NCBI GenBank assembly: GCA_037074705.1
Contig: CM073590.1
Location: forward strand, 116,613,600-116,677,599
Length of the DNA: 64,000 bases
Source of the DNA: Zhengitettix transpicula
Taxonomy: Eukaryota > Arthropoda > Insecta > Orthoptera > Tetrigidae
Direction of reading: 5' to 3'
Both the position numbers and the translations under genes were made by a program. Each line of letters opens with the position of its first letter. Position 1 is the stretch's first letter. Below the pieces are notes generated by a model. That model had not been told where the DNA came from and made no database searches. It saw only the letters and a list, made by a program, of their open reading frames with translations. This document shows positions 30,071-42,500 of the stretch, piece by piece.

Positions 30071-31325
30071 TGGGTATGATAAATCAACTTATATTTCATG
30101 TTTGTAACCTGGAGTTCATTAAGCAGCCACTTATGGCGGGGCAAGTGGTAAGGAAAACAATAACTCATGTTATATGAGAAGTGACAAAATATATCAGTAC
30201 TACAGAGTTCGTTATGAAATTTACTTAAGTTGTAGATGTGGGAGTATTGGTAGTTTGAAATACTAAGGATCAAGTGGTAAGAGAGATGGAAGTAGTTCGA
30301 GAAGGTTTTTGTAATTTTATATTGGTACCTTAATTTTGGTTTTCGACCCATCATAATTGTTTAGTTGATGAATTTAGTGTGTTGAATGGTGAGGTTTTGG
30401 AAAGGAAGGAGCAATCTGAATATTGAAAGACAATACCATAAAAGTATTTTGTTCGGACTCCATTTTCAAGGATTCATAAGAATACAGAAGCTTTGGCAGT
30501 CTAATAAAAAAGTGGGTGGATAAAGGATTTATATCTAGAGTATTGTTAATGATTTGGATAAAGATTGTGACCAAAGACATTTAATTATGTAATTTTTATC
30601 ACAATTAGTCCAAGTGTTGTTATATACACTGGGAAAGTCCCTGCTTTCTCATATTCACTCAAACACACACTCGTATCTATACCTATTCTAACCTAGAGTT
30701 ATGAAAAAGTTAATTGTGCTATTTAGCCAAATTTCTTCTTATTTACCTTACATTAGCAAGTTTCTTGAAGAGGAAAGTCATTTAATGTATGAGTTAATTA
30801 TGCACTAGACACGATTCAATTGCGTAAATTGAAGCAAATTCCAGGATTATGTTATCAAAAACATATGGTGGATACTAATAAATGATTTAGCAATTTTATT
30901 TTAGTGAATTCAACATTACACATAAATATGTACATCAATTATCTAGAGGACATAGTTAGTAACTGGGAGATACTGGGATATCTTATATAAGAATAGAAAA
31001 TTAAAAATATTTGTAACTACTTAATTTCTATTTAAATCAAATCTTTTAATAAATTAATTACAGACTCAGTTAATACCAATTTTAAAAAACCCTACTTCAT
31101 TTCAACTAAAGCATTATGTTTACTGAAACCATTTATTGTTTGAAGGTACAAATAATTACATAGCCGATCTCTCTCTGCTAACACTATCTACAATACAAGT
31201 AAATAAAGTGTGTGTTAGGGTAAATGGCTTTATCTGCTTTAGATTAATATGAATTTATGGACCAAAAAAATTTGTAGATTGTTGAGATGTTTTGTTTTTA
31301 TATGTGATGTATAAATATATGTTTC
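30071..31325. other. Intergenic DNA, nothing recognised
   Basis: AT-rich sequence with no coding motifs. The minus-strand frame 29905-30354 (149 codons) overlaps the SINE and has no domain. Confidence 0.4.
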
Positions 31326-31327
31326 CT

Positions 31328-31585
31328 TTAGACTAGGAATCTTTCCCAGTGTACTAAAAATAGCCAAAGTTTTACTACTCTTTACAAAACACTCTACAGG
31401 AATTTATAGACTGGTTTCAAACTTCGGTAGATTCTGCAAAAATCCTTTATGATAGGTTACTAAAGTCTTTTTTCTACTTTCTATTGTCTGTCAGCCAACA
31501 TAGTTTTAGTAACGGCAGATCAACACAGACAGCAATATTTTAATATATAAACTGGTAGTTATTGTAGAAAAAACATTTGCACGAA
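31328..31585 (+). mobile_element. Non-LTR retrotransposon RT relic
   Basis: Plus-strand translation gives LGIFPSVLKIAKVLLLF, then after frameshifts RLLKSFFYFLLSVSQHSF and SNGRSTQTAIF. These match the jockey/CR1 reverse transcriptase blocks G.FP..LK.AKV.P.F and Q.GFR.GRST.TAI. Several stops are present, so it is inactive. Confidence 0.65.
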
Positions 31586-32079
31586 CCTCTCTCTGAAGCG
31601 TTCCCCTACAAATAACTGCAATCGCTATTTTGAGTATTTAATTTAAAAATCTTAAATAGTAAAAATTGCTCAGTTGTATCCAAACACATGTAGGCCAACC
31701 TCCATTAATCACATATTTGAATGGGAAAAAGTAATTTTAGATGTAGAGATATTTTCCTAGATTGAGGTAGATGTTAAACCTCTGTTCAATTGCAACAGCT
31801 TTACATGTAAAATCTGATACCAATAATTTAAACAAAATTTATATTTCATTAATCTAATATTTTATATGTTTTTGTTACATAATATAGTAAAAGAAATTTA
31901 AAACTTTATAGTATCATTAAGATACAGGCAACAATATATTGTTTTCGGCCAAACTTAAGTGTTCCCAATGGGCAAGTTAACAAAACCTTGGCTCTATTTT
32001 TTTTTTCATTATTTATATACAAAATTATAAGTAAAATTATATCAACTGTTTAATATTCGAGCACAGATTTGTCGTGCCA
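31586..32079. other. Probable LINE-derived or unique AT-rich spacer
   Basis: It may contain further decayed LINE sequence, but no block is clear enough to call. Confidence 0.3.
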
Positions 32080-33015
32080 CCAACTATATGAGCAGCAGCT
32101 CCCAATGAACTCCACGAAGTACACATGGGAATCGTAAAAATGAAAGGGATAGCCCGTTCTTTCGGATTTTGGCCAAGGATCGACTTTGATATTGAGCGTG
32201 TTGCCTAAAACCTATATTAATTGCGCAGCTCATGAACACTCTCCTCCAAAATTCCGAGAACATCTCTGGGAATACCCGACGGCACTGTGAGAACACGTTC
32301 ACATCGACTACGCAGAGCCAATCGAAGGCACATAGTAGACGCTTACAAAAATGAGTCAGAAGTAAAACCAACACATGGCAAGAGCAGCTGTGACGATCGC
32401 CATCTGGGACGACCTTTGATGTTCCTGTTACCATTGTTTCTAATCACGGTACACAATTTACTTCCGAAGAATTCAAAATGTTATTACGAGATACTGGGGT
32501 AAAGTATCACAAATTTACGCTTCACGCATCAACCAAAGAATCGCTACAACGTAACCTGAACATGTTTCTCCGACAGTTTATCAGTGTTCCACGCACTATA
32601 TTTCCGGCTCGACTGGTGAGATTTACGTACAAGAATGAACCAGGTTGGCTAGACGATGTGCTTTCGAAGATCACTCACATGCAGCAAACGTAAATGTGCT
32701 CCACATTTTGAACATTAAATTCAGAACAATCAGTCTATTTCCTATCTGGCAATCCAAGATTGGATAATTGGATTCCAGACACAATCATTGTGTGTCTGAA
32801 GTAGACCGCATCAGCATAATCCCATTACACAGCCACTTCGACGAAATTTATCTCAAGACATAGTAACAATGAATGGGTCAGTAGCATAGACAACTACACC
32901 AAGTATGCCAGCAATTCCAGACACACCAACAACTTCAGCACTACTAAATATACACAGGTCAACTTGAGTCAGATTCCCACCATTAAAATTCTCCCACTTA
33001 TAAGGGCTGATTGAG
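32080..33015 (+). mobile_element. Gypsy-type LTR retrotransposon pol relic (integrase region)
   Basis: Plus-strand frames, with stops and shifts, read ELHEVHMGIVKMKGIARSF (zinc-binding part of integrase), then VTIVSNHGTQFTSEEFKMLL, the core SDNGTQFTS.EF block with Asn-His in place of the usual Asp-Asn. After that comes IFPARLVRFTYKNEPGWL and RFPPLKFSHL, typical of the end of Ty3/Gypsy pol. The frame is broken several times and no LTR pair was found. It is a dead fragment. Confidence 0.7.
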
Positions 33016-33435
33016 TTTTTCTGTTCTTATATTATATATAATTGTCTTTTTACAGTTGGTAGTACTGTTTCATGAACAGCAGAATAGCATTGCATTGTTG
33101 AGTTTCAGTATTTTGAGTTTTGTCATATGCAAGTGTAGCTAAGTTAGTTGAGCAGTATTAGCGTTATACTAATAAAGTTACTAGCAACCCACAAACACAA
33201 AAATATCTATGGATGACTAAAATCGAATTTAAAGAATTTATGAATTAGGAATATTTGATCTAGCCAGTAAATTTTCAGTAGCTTTCATCAAATTAGAACT
33301 TTTAATGTATTTTATACTATAAGCTTGGTCATAAAATGTAAAACTTTATTTTATTTCTGCAATGAACACTATATTTATTGAAAATCAAATGAAATGAAAA
33401 AATTTATGTCTAATCTTTCTTATTAATTTTTTAAA

Positions 33436-33502
33436 ATACCACATATTGTGGTATTTATATTATCACTTTTTTGTCTGAATTGGCTATATTTCTTATTCAT
33501 TT
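33436..33502. repeat. R2 fold-back repeat, copy 6 (half element)
   Basis: The right arm ACCACATATTGTGGTATTTA with TTTGTCTGAATTGGCTATAT and TTCTTATTCATT follows a short palindromic core, ACCACATATTGTGGT. Confidence 0.65.
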
Positions 33503-33750
33503 ATTGAAAATAATTTGTAACACTCAGTCTTAATAAAAATATTGTGTAATATCTTAGAATTTATATATACCATATCACAAAAACCTGGATGTATATATGT
33601 TTCCAAATCATGGCCTATAATATTTTATTTGAATGAAAAATAATGAATTGTAACAACAATTTATCTATATAAATATATATACATAAATCTATATAAATAA
33701 AAATAGTTTATGTAATGTGAGTAATAAAGGAGACTGATGATGGAAAAAAT
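33503..33750. other. Spacer between convergent genes
   Basis: AT-rich, with a short ATATATAC-rich tract. Nothing else was recognised. Confidence 0.4.
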
Positions 33751-33754
33751 TAAC

Positions 33755-33760
33755 TTTATT
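33755..33760 (-). terminator. Transporter distal poly(A) signal candidate
   Basis: TTTATT on the plus strand reads AATAAA on the minus strand, about 160 nt beyond the stop codon. Confidence 0.45.
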
Positions 33761-33819
33761 CAATTCATATAACAATATGAAACAGTAATACTAGTCAATA
33801 TAATGTGTGCATAATTGCA

Positions 33820-33825
33820 TTTATT
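33820..33825 (-). terminator. Transporter proximal poly(A) signal candidate
   Basis: AATAAA on the minus strand about 95 nt beyond the stop codon. Confidence 0.45.
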
Positions 33826-33918
33826 TTATGTTTAATATCTAACTTTGGTAATGAGATGAATACAGTTCTTGCAACACAGCTTTATATTCACTAAGTGTGC
33901 ATTATGTTAGCTGCTTTG

Positions 33919-34722
33919 TTAACACTTAACTGAAGTAGACACTGGACTTTGGTATTTATTTCTGGTTATCCACATTACATTTTCTCCCATGAAATAGTCC
34001 TCTACTTGATCAAGGGTTCTACTTTTTGTTTCAGGAAGTAGAAGATAAACCAATAAGGTACCCACCAGAGATGATCCTCCAAAAATGAAAAAAATACCTG
34101 AAATTCCTATTGCATCTTGAATAAAAGGAAATATTTTGGTTGCACCAAATAATACAATATTGAAGGCAGAAAATATGTATCCTCCATACAGACCACGTAC
34201 ACGTGCTGGCAGGAGTTCTCCTATTGTAACAATAGGAAGAACAAAAAAGCCACATGTGTTTGTAGCAATGTATATTAAAAGAAATGTTACTACAAGTGAT
34301 GGATAATCTGCCTCAGATTGATCACCATAATTGTCTTTTAGAAACAATATGATTCCTACACTTAATGCAGCTGCACCAGATGTAAGTCCTGAGAAGATAG
34401 CCATAGGACGACGTCCGACAAAAAATAAAATAAAGCAAGCTACTATAGCAAAAATTAGCCTCACAGCTGCTGTTAATACTGCTGCAGCATATTGGTCCAT
34501 TCCCCCTTCACTTTCAGCTGTAGACACAAGATCAACAGCGTAAAAGATAACAAGAAATGTTCCTGAAAATACCTGCATCATATTTAATATATTCACTATT
34601 ATGAATGGCTTGTAAATGTTTGGTTGAGAACATAGTGATAGGCATCCTTCATTGTTTCTGCCGGAATTTCTTTCCTTTTCTGCAGCTAAACGAGCCTGAA
34701 TTTGATGCATTTCCCTATTTAC
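33919..34722 (-). CDS. Tret1-like: Transporter last exon (TM7-TM12)
   Basis: Acceptor TGTTTACCAG precedes VNREMHQIQARLAAEKERNS. The exon then carries six membrane segments with VGRRP, IGELLPARVRGLYGG and LLPETKSRTLDQVEDYF. It stops with TAA at 33919-33921 after SVKC. It is open across all 267 codons. Confidence 0.93.
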   Translation of the reverse strand, partial: VNREMHQIQARLAAEKERNSGRNNEGCLSLCSQPNIYKPFIIVNILNMMQVFSGTFLVIFYAVDLVSTAESEGGMDQYAAAVLTAAVRLIFAIVACFILFFVGRRPMAIFSGLTSGAAALSVGIILFLKDNYGDQSEADYPSLVVTFLLIYIATNTCGFFVLPIVTIGELLPARVRGLYGGYIFSAFNIVLFGATKIFPFIQDAIGISGIFFIFGGSSLVGTLLVYLLLPETKSRTLDQVEDYFMGENVMWITRNKYQSPVSTSVKC

Positions 34723-36436
34723 CTGGTAAACAGAGAACATGCAAATAATTTTTTATGATTCTTTGATACTTCGGGTATGTGAATTTAACATAAATCAGTT
34801 ACTTATTACTTTCAAGGTTAGGAAATTGTGGCGTACCTGATGTAAAAGTTGGAATTTACAGTTGGAGGAAACATATAGGTCAAGGCAATCATTTGTCAGA
34901 AGCAGTCCAAAGCAAAATGATTTCTTACTATGGAATGTTAAGCCAAAGGTAATAAGAACAATATACAGTTAGAAAGTAACATAAATGGGCATCCACACTA
35001 AACTAAAGTTACAAACATATTGTACTTACAAAATTCATTATCTATTAAATATAGAAGTTGAGCTTTGAAAAGATTGCAAGAGATTATTCAAGATAAGTTC
35101 TGCATCATTGGAATACTACCACTTTTCAAAGTTTGTGTGACAATCGGGTGTTTAAAGTTATTAGCTAACAAACCTGAGCATATTGTCTCTACTTTAATAT
35201 GAATATCGGAAAAACAATATCCTTGCCTGGAGCCATAAAGAAACAGCAGAAAATCGCACACTTGTTCACACACAGTTAACAAGCAGAAAAAGAAGGCCCA
35301 TAATGTTTTCAAAATTAGTTTTGAGTTACCTGCATCCCAGGTCCACGAAGCCATGCCAATGATTTTCGAGCTTCCTCATCTCGTCCTTCTCTTGCTAGCC
35401 AAACTGGACTTTCTGGGAGAAAACTTACACTGACCAAAGCAACAATAGGTAACAGAGTGCTAAATCCAGCTACTTGATGCCAATGAAGAACAGTTCCTAA
35501 TGAATAAACTAACAGGATGCCAAACGAATAGCTCACCATAGGTGAGCCTGATAACAAACCCCTAATACGGGGTGTTGCCACCTCACTTAAGTATATCTGG
35601 AAAATAAGCAAATTTTTGAAAATAAATTTTCATGTAATTAAAGCATAATATATTTTTGAGAGACATTATAAACTAAAATGCAACCCATTAAGTTATCACA
35701 TATTTTAGTAGTGAGAAACTTTCAAACAATATAAACTGGTATATTATTTTATAAAATAGGATTCGACATTACACTTCTACCCTCATTTCAATTTTTTTTT
35801 TTAGAGTGACAGTATACATTTTCAACTTCTTAGCTTTTAATAAAGATTGCAAGCAACTGAATTTTTTTGTTATTGTGATGCAATAGTAGTAGACATGATG
35901 CTGACTAATATTATTAGTACACTATGTTTTAGGATTCTTCTGTAATTTGTGCATCACATTCATAGATCATGTGGATTCTCAGTAGGAGCTTGTAAGTGTG
36001 CAAATAAGCTCATCATTGATCATGTAACATATACAATTATGTAAAAAAATTCACTTTGGTATATTTCCTCGTAGCCATTGCAAGTGTTGCAATCCACAAT
36101 TATTTTGTGCTGTTTGTCTACATTTGTTATAAGAATAATTCAAGCAGGACATGCTCTGTTATGGAGAGAGAGCAGGATCAGGAGGCATCATAAGTAGATG
36201 CATAATCAGCAAAATTATAAAACAATATGAGCCATTCCATAATTAAAATAATTATTTTAAAATAGTTTACATTTCCAAAAGGAAAATAGTATTCATAAAT
36301 TTTTGTGTAAAAATCATATCCAAAGGTTATTGTAAAGAAAAAATACATTTAAGTGGCGTTATTTCGAAGATTTACATCATACTGAGAAAATCTAATGTAC
36401 TATCCTTAATCTAAGTAGCCTAAATTTTTTATCTTC

Positions 36437-36512
<76 letters not shown>

Positions 36513-39500
36513 GTATGATGAGACCAAATTTTCTATGTAAGGTAAGTCCCTCTTCCCTGGACATATTATTAATTAGTTAATATAACAATATCTCAATTAT
36601 CCATAAATATAGCAGTTATATTACTATGCTGTTTAAGGCACATAAAGGGCAAAAACATTTCTTCTCAAAATTTCACTCTCTTCATATCTTAATTATTTAA
36701 TGTATGAATATTGTCGGGCAGTTAGAAATTAAACAGAAGAAAAATAAATAATATCCATTCTTAATAATGATGAAAAAATATCAGACCTTATTATAGTAGG
36801 CTATTATAAATAAATTAATGATCTTTAGACAGAAATGAATTTATACACTTTATTTAAAAAAAAACGTATTAAACACCCGACGTTTCGTCCTCTTCTATGA
36901 CCTCTTCACGTATGATAATATTTATAATTTTGAATATAATCCATGTGGGAATTTATTACATTGGTACATCAAAATTTGATTATATTTTTCATTTAAATTG
37001 CTTAAATCTAGGTTTTACTTAAAATTTCTTCTTAATTGCAGGAAACATTTAATTCAGATGAACTTAAATACCTAAGAGTTTCATTTATGTTACAACAGGC
37101 AAGGCAGGAGAACCTTGCCTCTAAATTTTACTATTGAATTATATTCAAAATTATAAATATTGCCATACCTGATGAGTTCCTTGAAGAGGACGTAACGTTG
37201 TGTGCTTAATATAAATTTTTGCAATAAAGTTTTTCTATCCTAAGCCCATTTATTTATTTATAATATCCATTCTTATTTATAAAGGTGCTTATTATTATTT
37301 CTATTGGATTGGAAAATATTTGTATCATTTTAAGTGAAGAGACACTTCTAAACCAATTAAAACTGACTGCACTTATTTAATTGAAATGTTTTCTAAATTG
37401 CTATAATACCTGACAGGAGGGGCCACTTAATCCAACTGCAAATCCTGTGCAAAATCTACCAAATAGGATGAGTGGATGATTTTCGGCAAAGGCAAGTGTA
37501 AGCCAACCAATAATAAAGGGCACTACTGTTGTCCGCAAGCAATTACGTCTTCCAAACTGTTCCATAATCCAACCACTGGCGAAGGAGCCCACTGGAGTTG
37601 CTGCAGAATGGATACTGGCTAAAACAATGAAATACAAAAATATTATTTGACATATCAATATAATAACACAGAATTATTTAGCACTTTACTGTTCCAATAT
37701 TTTATTTATGTATAGGGTTAATTCATTTTCTCTGCCATGAAACGAACACACACACAAACTCACATATACATATGACAGATGGATTAATAATTTTCGTACA
37801 TTTCTAAAATAATGGAAAATTTAAATTTGCAAAACTTTTTAAACGTGAGTCTTGTACTCTCAGGCGGATAGAACACCGATTTGTTAATTGTTTCAAGACA
37901 CTTTGAAATAGATAGATTGGGCAGGAATGGAAGCCTGTGAAAGCTGTTGTTAGCTGTCTCAGGTAGAACCTTTTAGGACGGGGATGCCTTCTTCTTTCTC
38001 TGCTTTTGAACAGAGAACAAGCCGAGGCACCTTGAGGTGTATGTTTCAGGGTCGCAGAACATGAGCATACGGTAAGAGTTGTCTGCTATTCCCATTGGAA
38101 TAGTCGGCCAGCTGCCTCCTAAACTGGTCAAGGCACGGAGAAGGAAATGCTGCGTACCCACAGAAAACCTCTCTCCCGCCATAGGAAGGACGTGGGAATA
38201 GTACCAAATCCTTTCCTATGCTAGTAAAGAGGTGTTGCCACCGCGTGGATTACCCTCAAGTAGCCTGTTACTTAAAAAAAAAGATAAAAAATAAAGACGA
38301 TTATCAGGTTATAATAAAATATTTTTTTATAAAGCAGTGGACCGCGAGTATGGGTAATTTGTTCCAGCAATCAACTATTTATTAAAAATAAAATCTTGAG
38401 GTGTTGCATTTTCTGGGCAATGGAGGAAGCTAATAATTCTTGAGAATGCAGAAATGGTATACGTCTGATATGGACGGGTTCATAACAGCTTACATGATGT
38501 TCTACAAATGAAAGATTACGACGCACAATGAGTGAAGAGCTTGAGTCGTGAACCAACTAACGCGAGGAAAGAATCTCCACAAATTTCGCTTGTAGGAGTT
38601 TCCGGGTAATCCGAAACAAGTCGAACGACCTGTTTGTGATTAGACCAAAAGTGGATTAACTATAACAGCTGGAGACAAAACTAGTGTCGGAAGAGTGGTT
38701 TGAAAGTGCGAAAACTATTTGGTAGCAGAGGTGTTCTACTTTCGGGATTCAGGCTGGCCAATCATAAGTAATTTGGAAAAGAGTAAGAAATGGTTGGTCA
38801 TCGTAATACAAACGCCAAACGTGCCATTTAAGTGACGCTGGGATAAAAGGTTTCTACTGGATATCACTGCCTGAGCTCCAACGAAACCGATTGAATTCAG
38901 TTATTATATACATGTATTCCCAAAATTTGGTCCCACGTGCATTTTTGATTTCTTTCGTCGAATAAAGAAATTATTTCTTTTTGTAGTCAAACATTATTAT
39001 TGCACAGTTCCAAACATTTGATTCACCCAAGGAAATTAAAAAATAAATACGAATTTCGCTAGGCGACAATTAAGATTATCTTTGGAAATAAATTTTTGAA
39101 AAAGAAGTTAGTTGCCAGTCAAATAAATTTACACTTATGAATGTGGTTCTAGGCCACTACACTCATGAAACAATGCCAATGTACTTTTACTCTTTAAAAT
39201 AAGATTATTTTAATTTGTTTCGCTTCTGAAAACTTCGTAACGAGTAACTCTTGACCAAGTTAACGTATGTTGAAAATTCCTCACTAACCTTATTTATTTT
39301 GACAATTTAGCTTAAAGCTAATTACATATGCTTCAATACAACTATTTACCTATCACTATTTTTTATCTATAACAATTTTAAAAATATATATATAATTAAA
39401 TGCCAATTAATTAGGCCATTAATTGTTTGGACATAAAATTTGAATTGTTTGAGAAATCCATTATAGCGGTCTGATCGAACAAAGCGACAAAGGAAAAGCG

Positions 39501-42500
39501 AACTCACTTTGCTTTGTCGAAAAGTCAAAAACGGCGTATACGCGCTAAGACTCGGGGGAACTAGGACTCATTTCTCGGAAAAAACATCGTGAGGAGCAGA
39601 ACAAGTAATATAACTGTCGGTTGGTGGCTGGAAATTTCAGAGGACGGAACAAATAATACTAGAGCAGAGACTAGCCGTCGTTAATGTATTATTAGACTGG
39701 GTTGTGAATTTAAGACAAAGTAAAAACATTCACGGAAGTATTACATTGTAAATATCGCTAAGTACAAGCAGTTTTCGTCTACAGCCAGCCAGGAGAGTCA
39801 AGAGAGTTTACGTCTATAGCCACCCAAGGAAGGCAAGCAGACATCAGATAGCTGACATTCAGGAGGATCATCCGAGTTCCTGTGAGCCTATCAATTTTGG
39901 CTTTAATAGTGTAAAATCTGTGAGTCGACCTTTTAGAATCAGTTTAAAAGTTTGCCATAGTGAGCTACCGAAACCAAAAGGAATAATGGTACCAGCTGGA
40001 CAGATGTAAGTAACAAAACCAAAACTAATGATTAATTGTAAACGCTAATCAGTGGATAAGGTCATATTTCGTTCTCTTTTAATTGTCAATCAGAGTTAAT
40101 TTCTTTTCTTTTTAATTTCTTTCTATCGACATATTGTTAGGTAAATAGTGAACTGTTTGTTAACAAGATTTTTAAATCAATTTGTTGTGTCCATTATCTA
40201 ACCCAGTAGAGGCCCTGAGAGAAAGATCTCAAATTTTGTTGTAATTATCTTTATTGCCACAATATAAATAAATATTTTTGTTTATTAATTTTTGATTATT
40301 TCTTTTAATTAACGCCTTCCATTTAATTATTACCTAAATGGCGCTTCACGTGAGGTAAATTCTCCAAATTAATTAAATTAAACTAATTTAAATAAAGCTT
40401 AATTTTTGTTTATTACAATATTTAAACTATTCGTATTTTTTTACAGATAAAAAAACTCATAATATTAACCCTCTATCAAACATAGAATTTTTAGTACTTC
40501 TTAGAATGAGATGGTCAATAAAATTTTTTTCCATCCCCCTGGTGTTACATGACTATGGATTTTCTTTTAATAAAATATTTAAATACTCGGCCTACTGCCC
40601 CTTATGTATTCCATAAATAAAAATTATCACATCATCGAAATTTTCGTCTCTAATATTTAACAGTTCTAATTTATTTAACATATCCTGAATCTTACAATAT
40701 TTATTTTCATTCCAGATAGCTCTTTATCCTCTAATAAATATGATTTATTAATAACATTGCAATAAATAATAATAATAACAATAACGTATATGAGAAACTA
40801 CTGATGACATAAATACGTTTTTTTAGCTTTAAGGGACAAAATATATCTTAACCTACAGACTATTCCTATTTTTTTTGCCAATTTCTTTTCAACATACTCT
40901 GCATAGTTATTAAATTTTATCTCACAGTCAATAATAACTCCTAGGTCCCTTTCAGTCCATTTCAGTCCATTTCAGTCCCTTTCCCCTTTCAATCCCTTCC
41001 TATGCTATTAAAGGGGAGTTGCCCAATGTGGATCACCCTCATGTAGCCTGTTGCCCTAAAAATAATAATAAAAAAAAACCTTTCCTATGCTATAAGAGGG
41101 GAGTTTTACTATGTGGATTACCCTATATATATAGAACCTATCTACACTTTCTTCTATCACCTCATTTCCTATAACTATATCACAGACTTACAATTTCTTA
41201 CCTATATTCATACATTTGGTATTCAAACTTAATCGACACCTAACCAATTTATAATATTTACCAGCTCAACATTAATTTTATTTACAATGTCTTTACAATT
41301 TTTACCAGATGAGAAAATCAGGGAGTCATCAGAAAACTGATGAATTTTTACTTCCTTCACTACTTTTAGTAATTCAATAATGTACAAAAGGAATAACAGT
41401 GGCTCTAATTTACTGCCTTGAGGCACCCCAAAATCAACTTATTTAATTTCAGAAAGTGCTCAATTAATTTTAACATACTGTTTTATATTTATTAAATAAT
41501 ATTTTATCCAACTCAAAGCTATTCCTCTCACTCAATATCTGAACAATTTATCATTTAAACTCTCTCTATAAACAGCCTTGAAAACCCTCTTGCGGCCCAA
41601 GAATAAAGCCACTGTATCATTTCCGACATCACTTTGGCTTATCCATGACTCTACTACAAGTTGTACAGCAGTTTCTGTCGAATGATTACGTCTAAGCCCT
41701 GACTTATACACATGTGCTATCATATATTATAAATTATAGACTCAAGAATTTCTCAATAATAGGCAAGACATTCACTGGACGAAAATCATCCATAACTATA
41801 CTATTTGGAAATTTAAGAATTGGAGTAATCCCTTTCAAACCTATTAAAATGGTTCGCTAATAGCATAGTAAAAATTTGGGTCAAGGTGAGCATAGATTTG
41901 AGTGATAAGTACCATGCCGCAACTTACCGTTGCCTTATTTACAAAAGAAAAGAAAGAAAATGTGTCACTGAGTAATTAACGCGTTCCATATCGAACTGTT
42001 TTCGTTATAAGTTGAAATTTGGCAATGAGGTTGTGATTTTAATTCCTGCTCAATACTTCTTTGTTTTTATCTTATCATGACTAGTAAATCGTGTGTGTAA
42101 TCGGAATATTAGTCGTCTTACAAAATGTTATTTAAATTTCTGTGTACAATAAATACATGAATTGTCAAAGAACGAATAGTCCGCAACGGACTTATTGTGT
42201 TAATTTACGCCACATCTGAGAGAAGTCTAACAAAGATGTTGTAAAATAGCAAGTGGTCCACTTTAAGAAGATGACCATTCGTTTCACGTGTTCTATTACC
42301 TAGCAGGCTATCTACTTTAAAAGGTTGATGACTTCGGCTCTCCAATAATAGGCTGTTAGCGAGGTTAGTTCGCGTTAGTACGCAATCTGATTCGGAATTA
42401 GACTCCTATTCTTAAGTACATGCCTTTTCATTCTACTGTAAACAAGATGCAGAGGGAAAACACATTTGTTGTTGATACGAAATTTATGAATTACATTTAA

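Larger units (their letters stand above)
35597..37409 (-). other. Transporter intron 3
   Basis: A 1.8-kb intron containing a 68-bp (TA)n tract (36440-36507) and a fold-back element (36850-37222). The remainder is unremarkable AT-rich sequence. Confidence 0.75.
40790..41840 (-). mobile_element. Non-LTR retrotransposon relic with RT domain
   Basis: Minus-strand frames give the RT blocks in order. These are DFRPVNVLPIIEKFL (~41835-41740), YKSGLRRNHSTETAVQLV and DTVALFLGRKRVFKAVYRES (41723-41532), ALSWIKYYLI (~41500), and PQGSKLEPLLFLLYI (41426). Then come HQFSDDSLIF (catalytic box, FSDD for YADD) and DLGVIIDCEIKFNN (~40940). Stops and frameshifts interrupt it. An R1 fragment is inserted before the last block. 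Confidence 0.8.

Noticed and set aside
29905..30354. 149-codon minus-strand frame
   Set aside because: Its C-terminal third is the tRNA-derived SINE and the rest has no motif.
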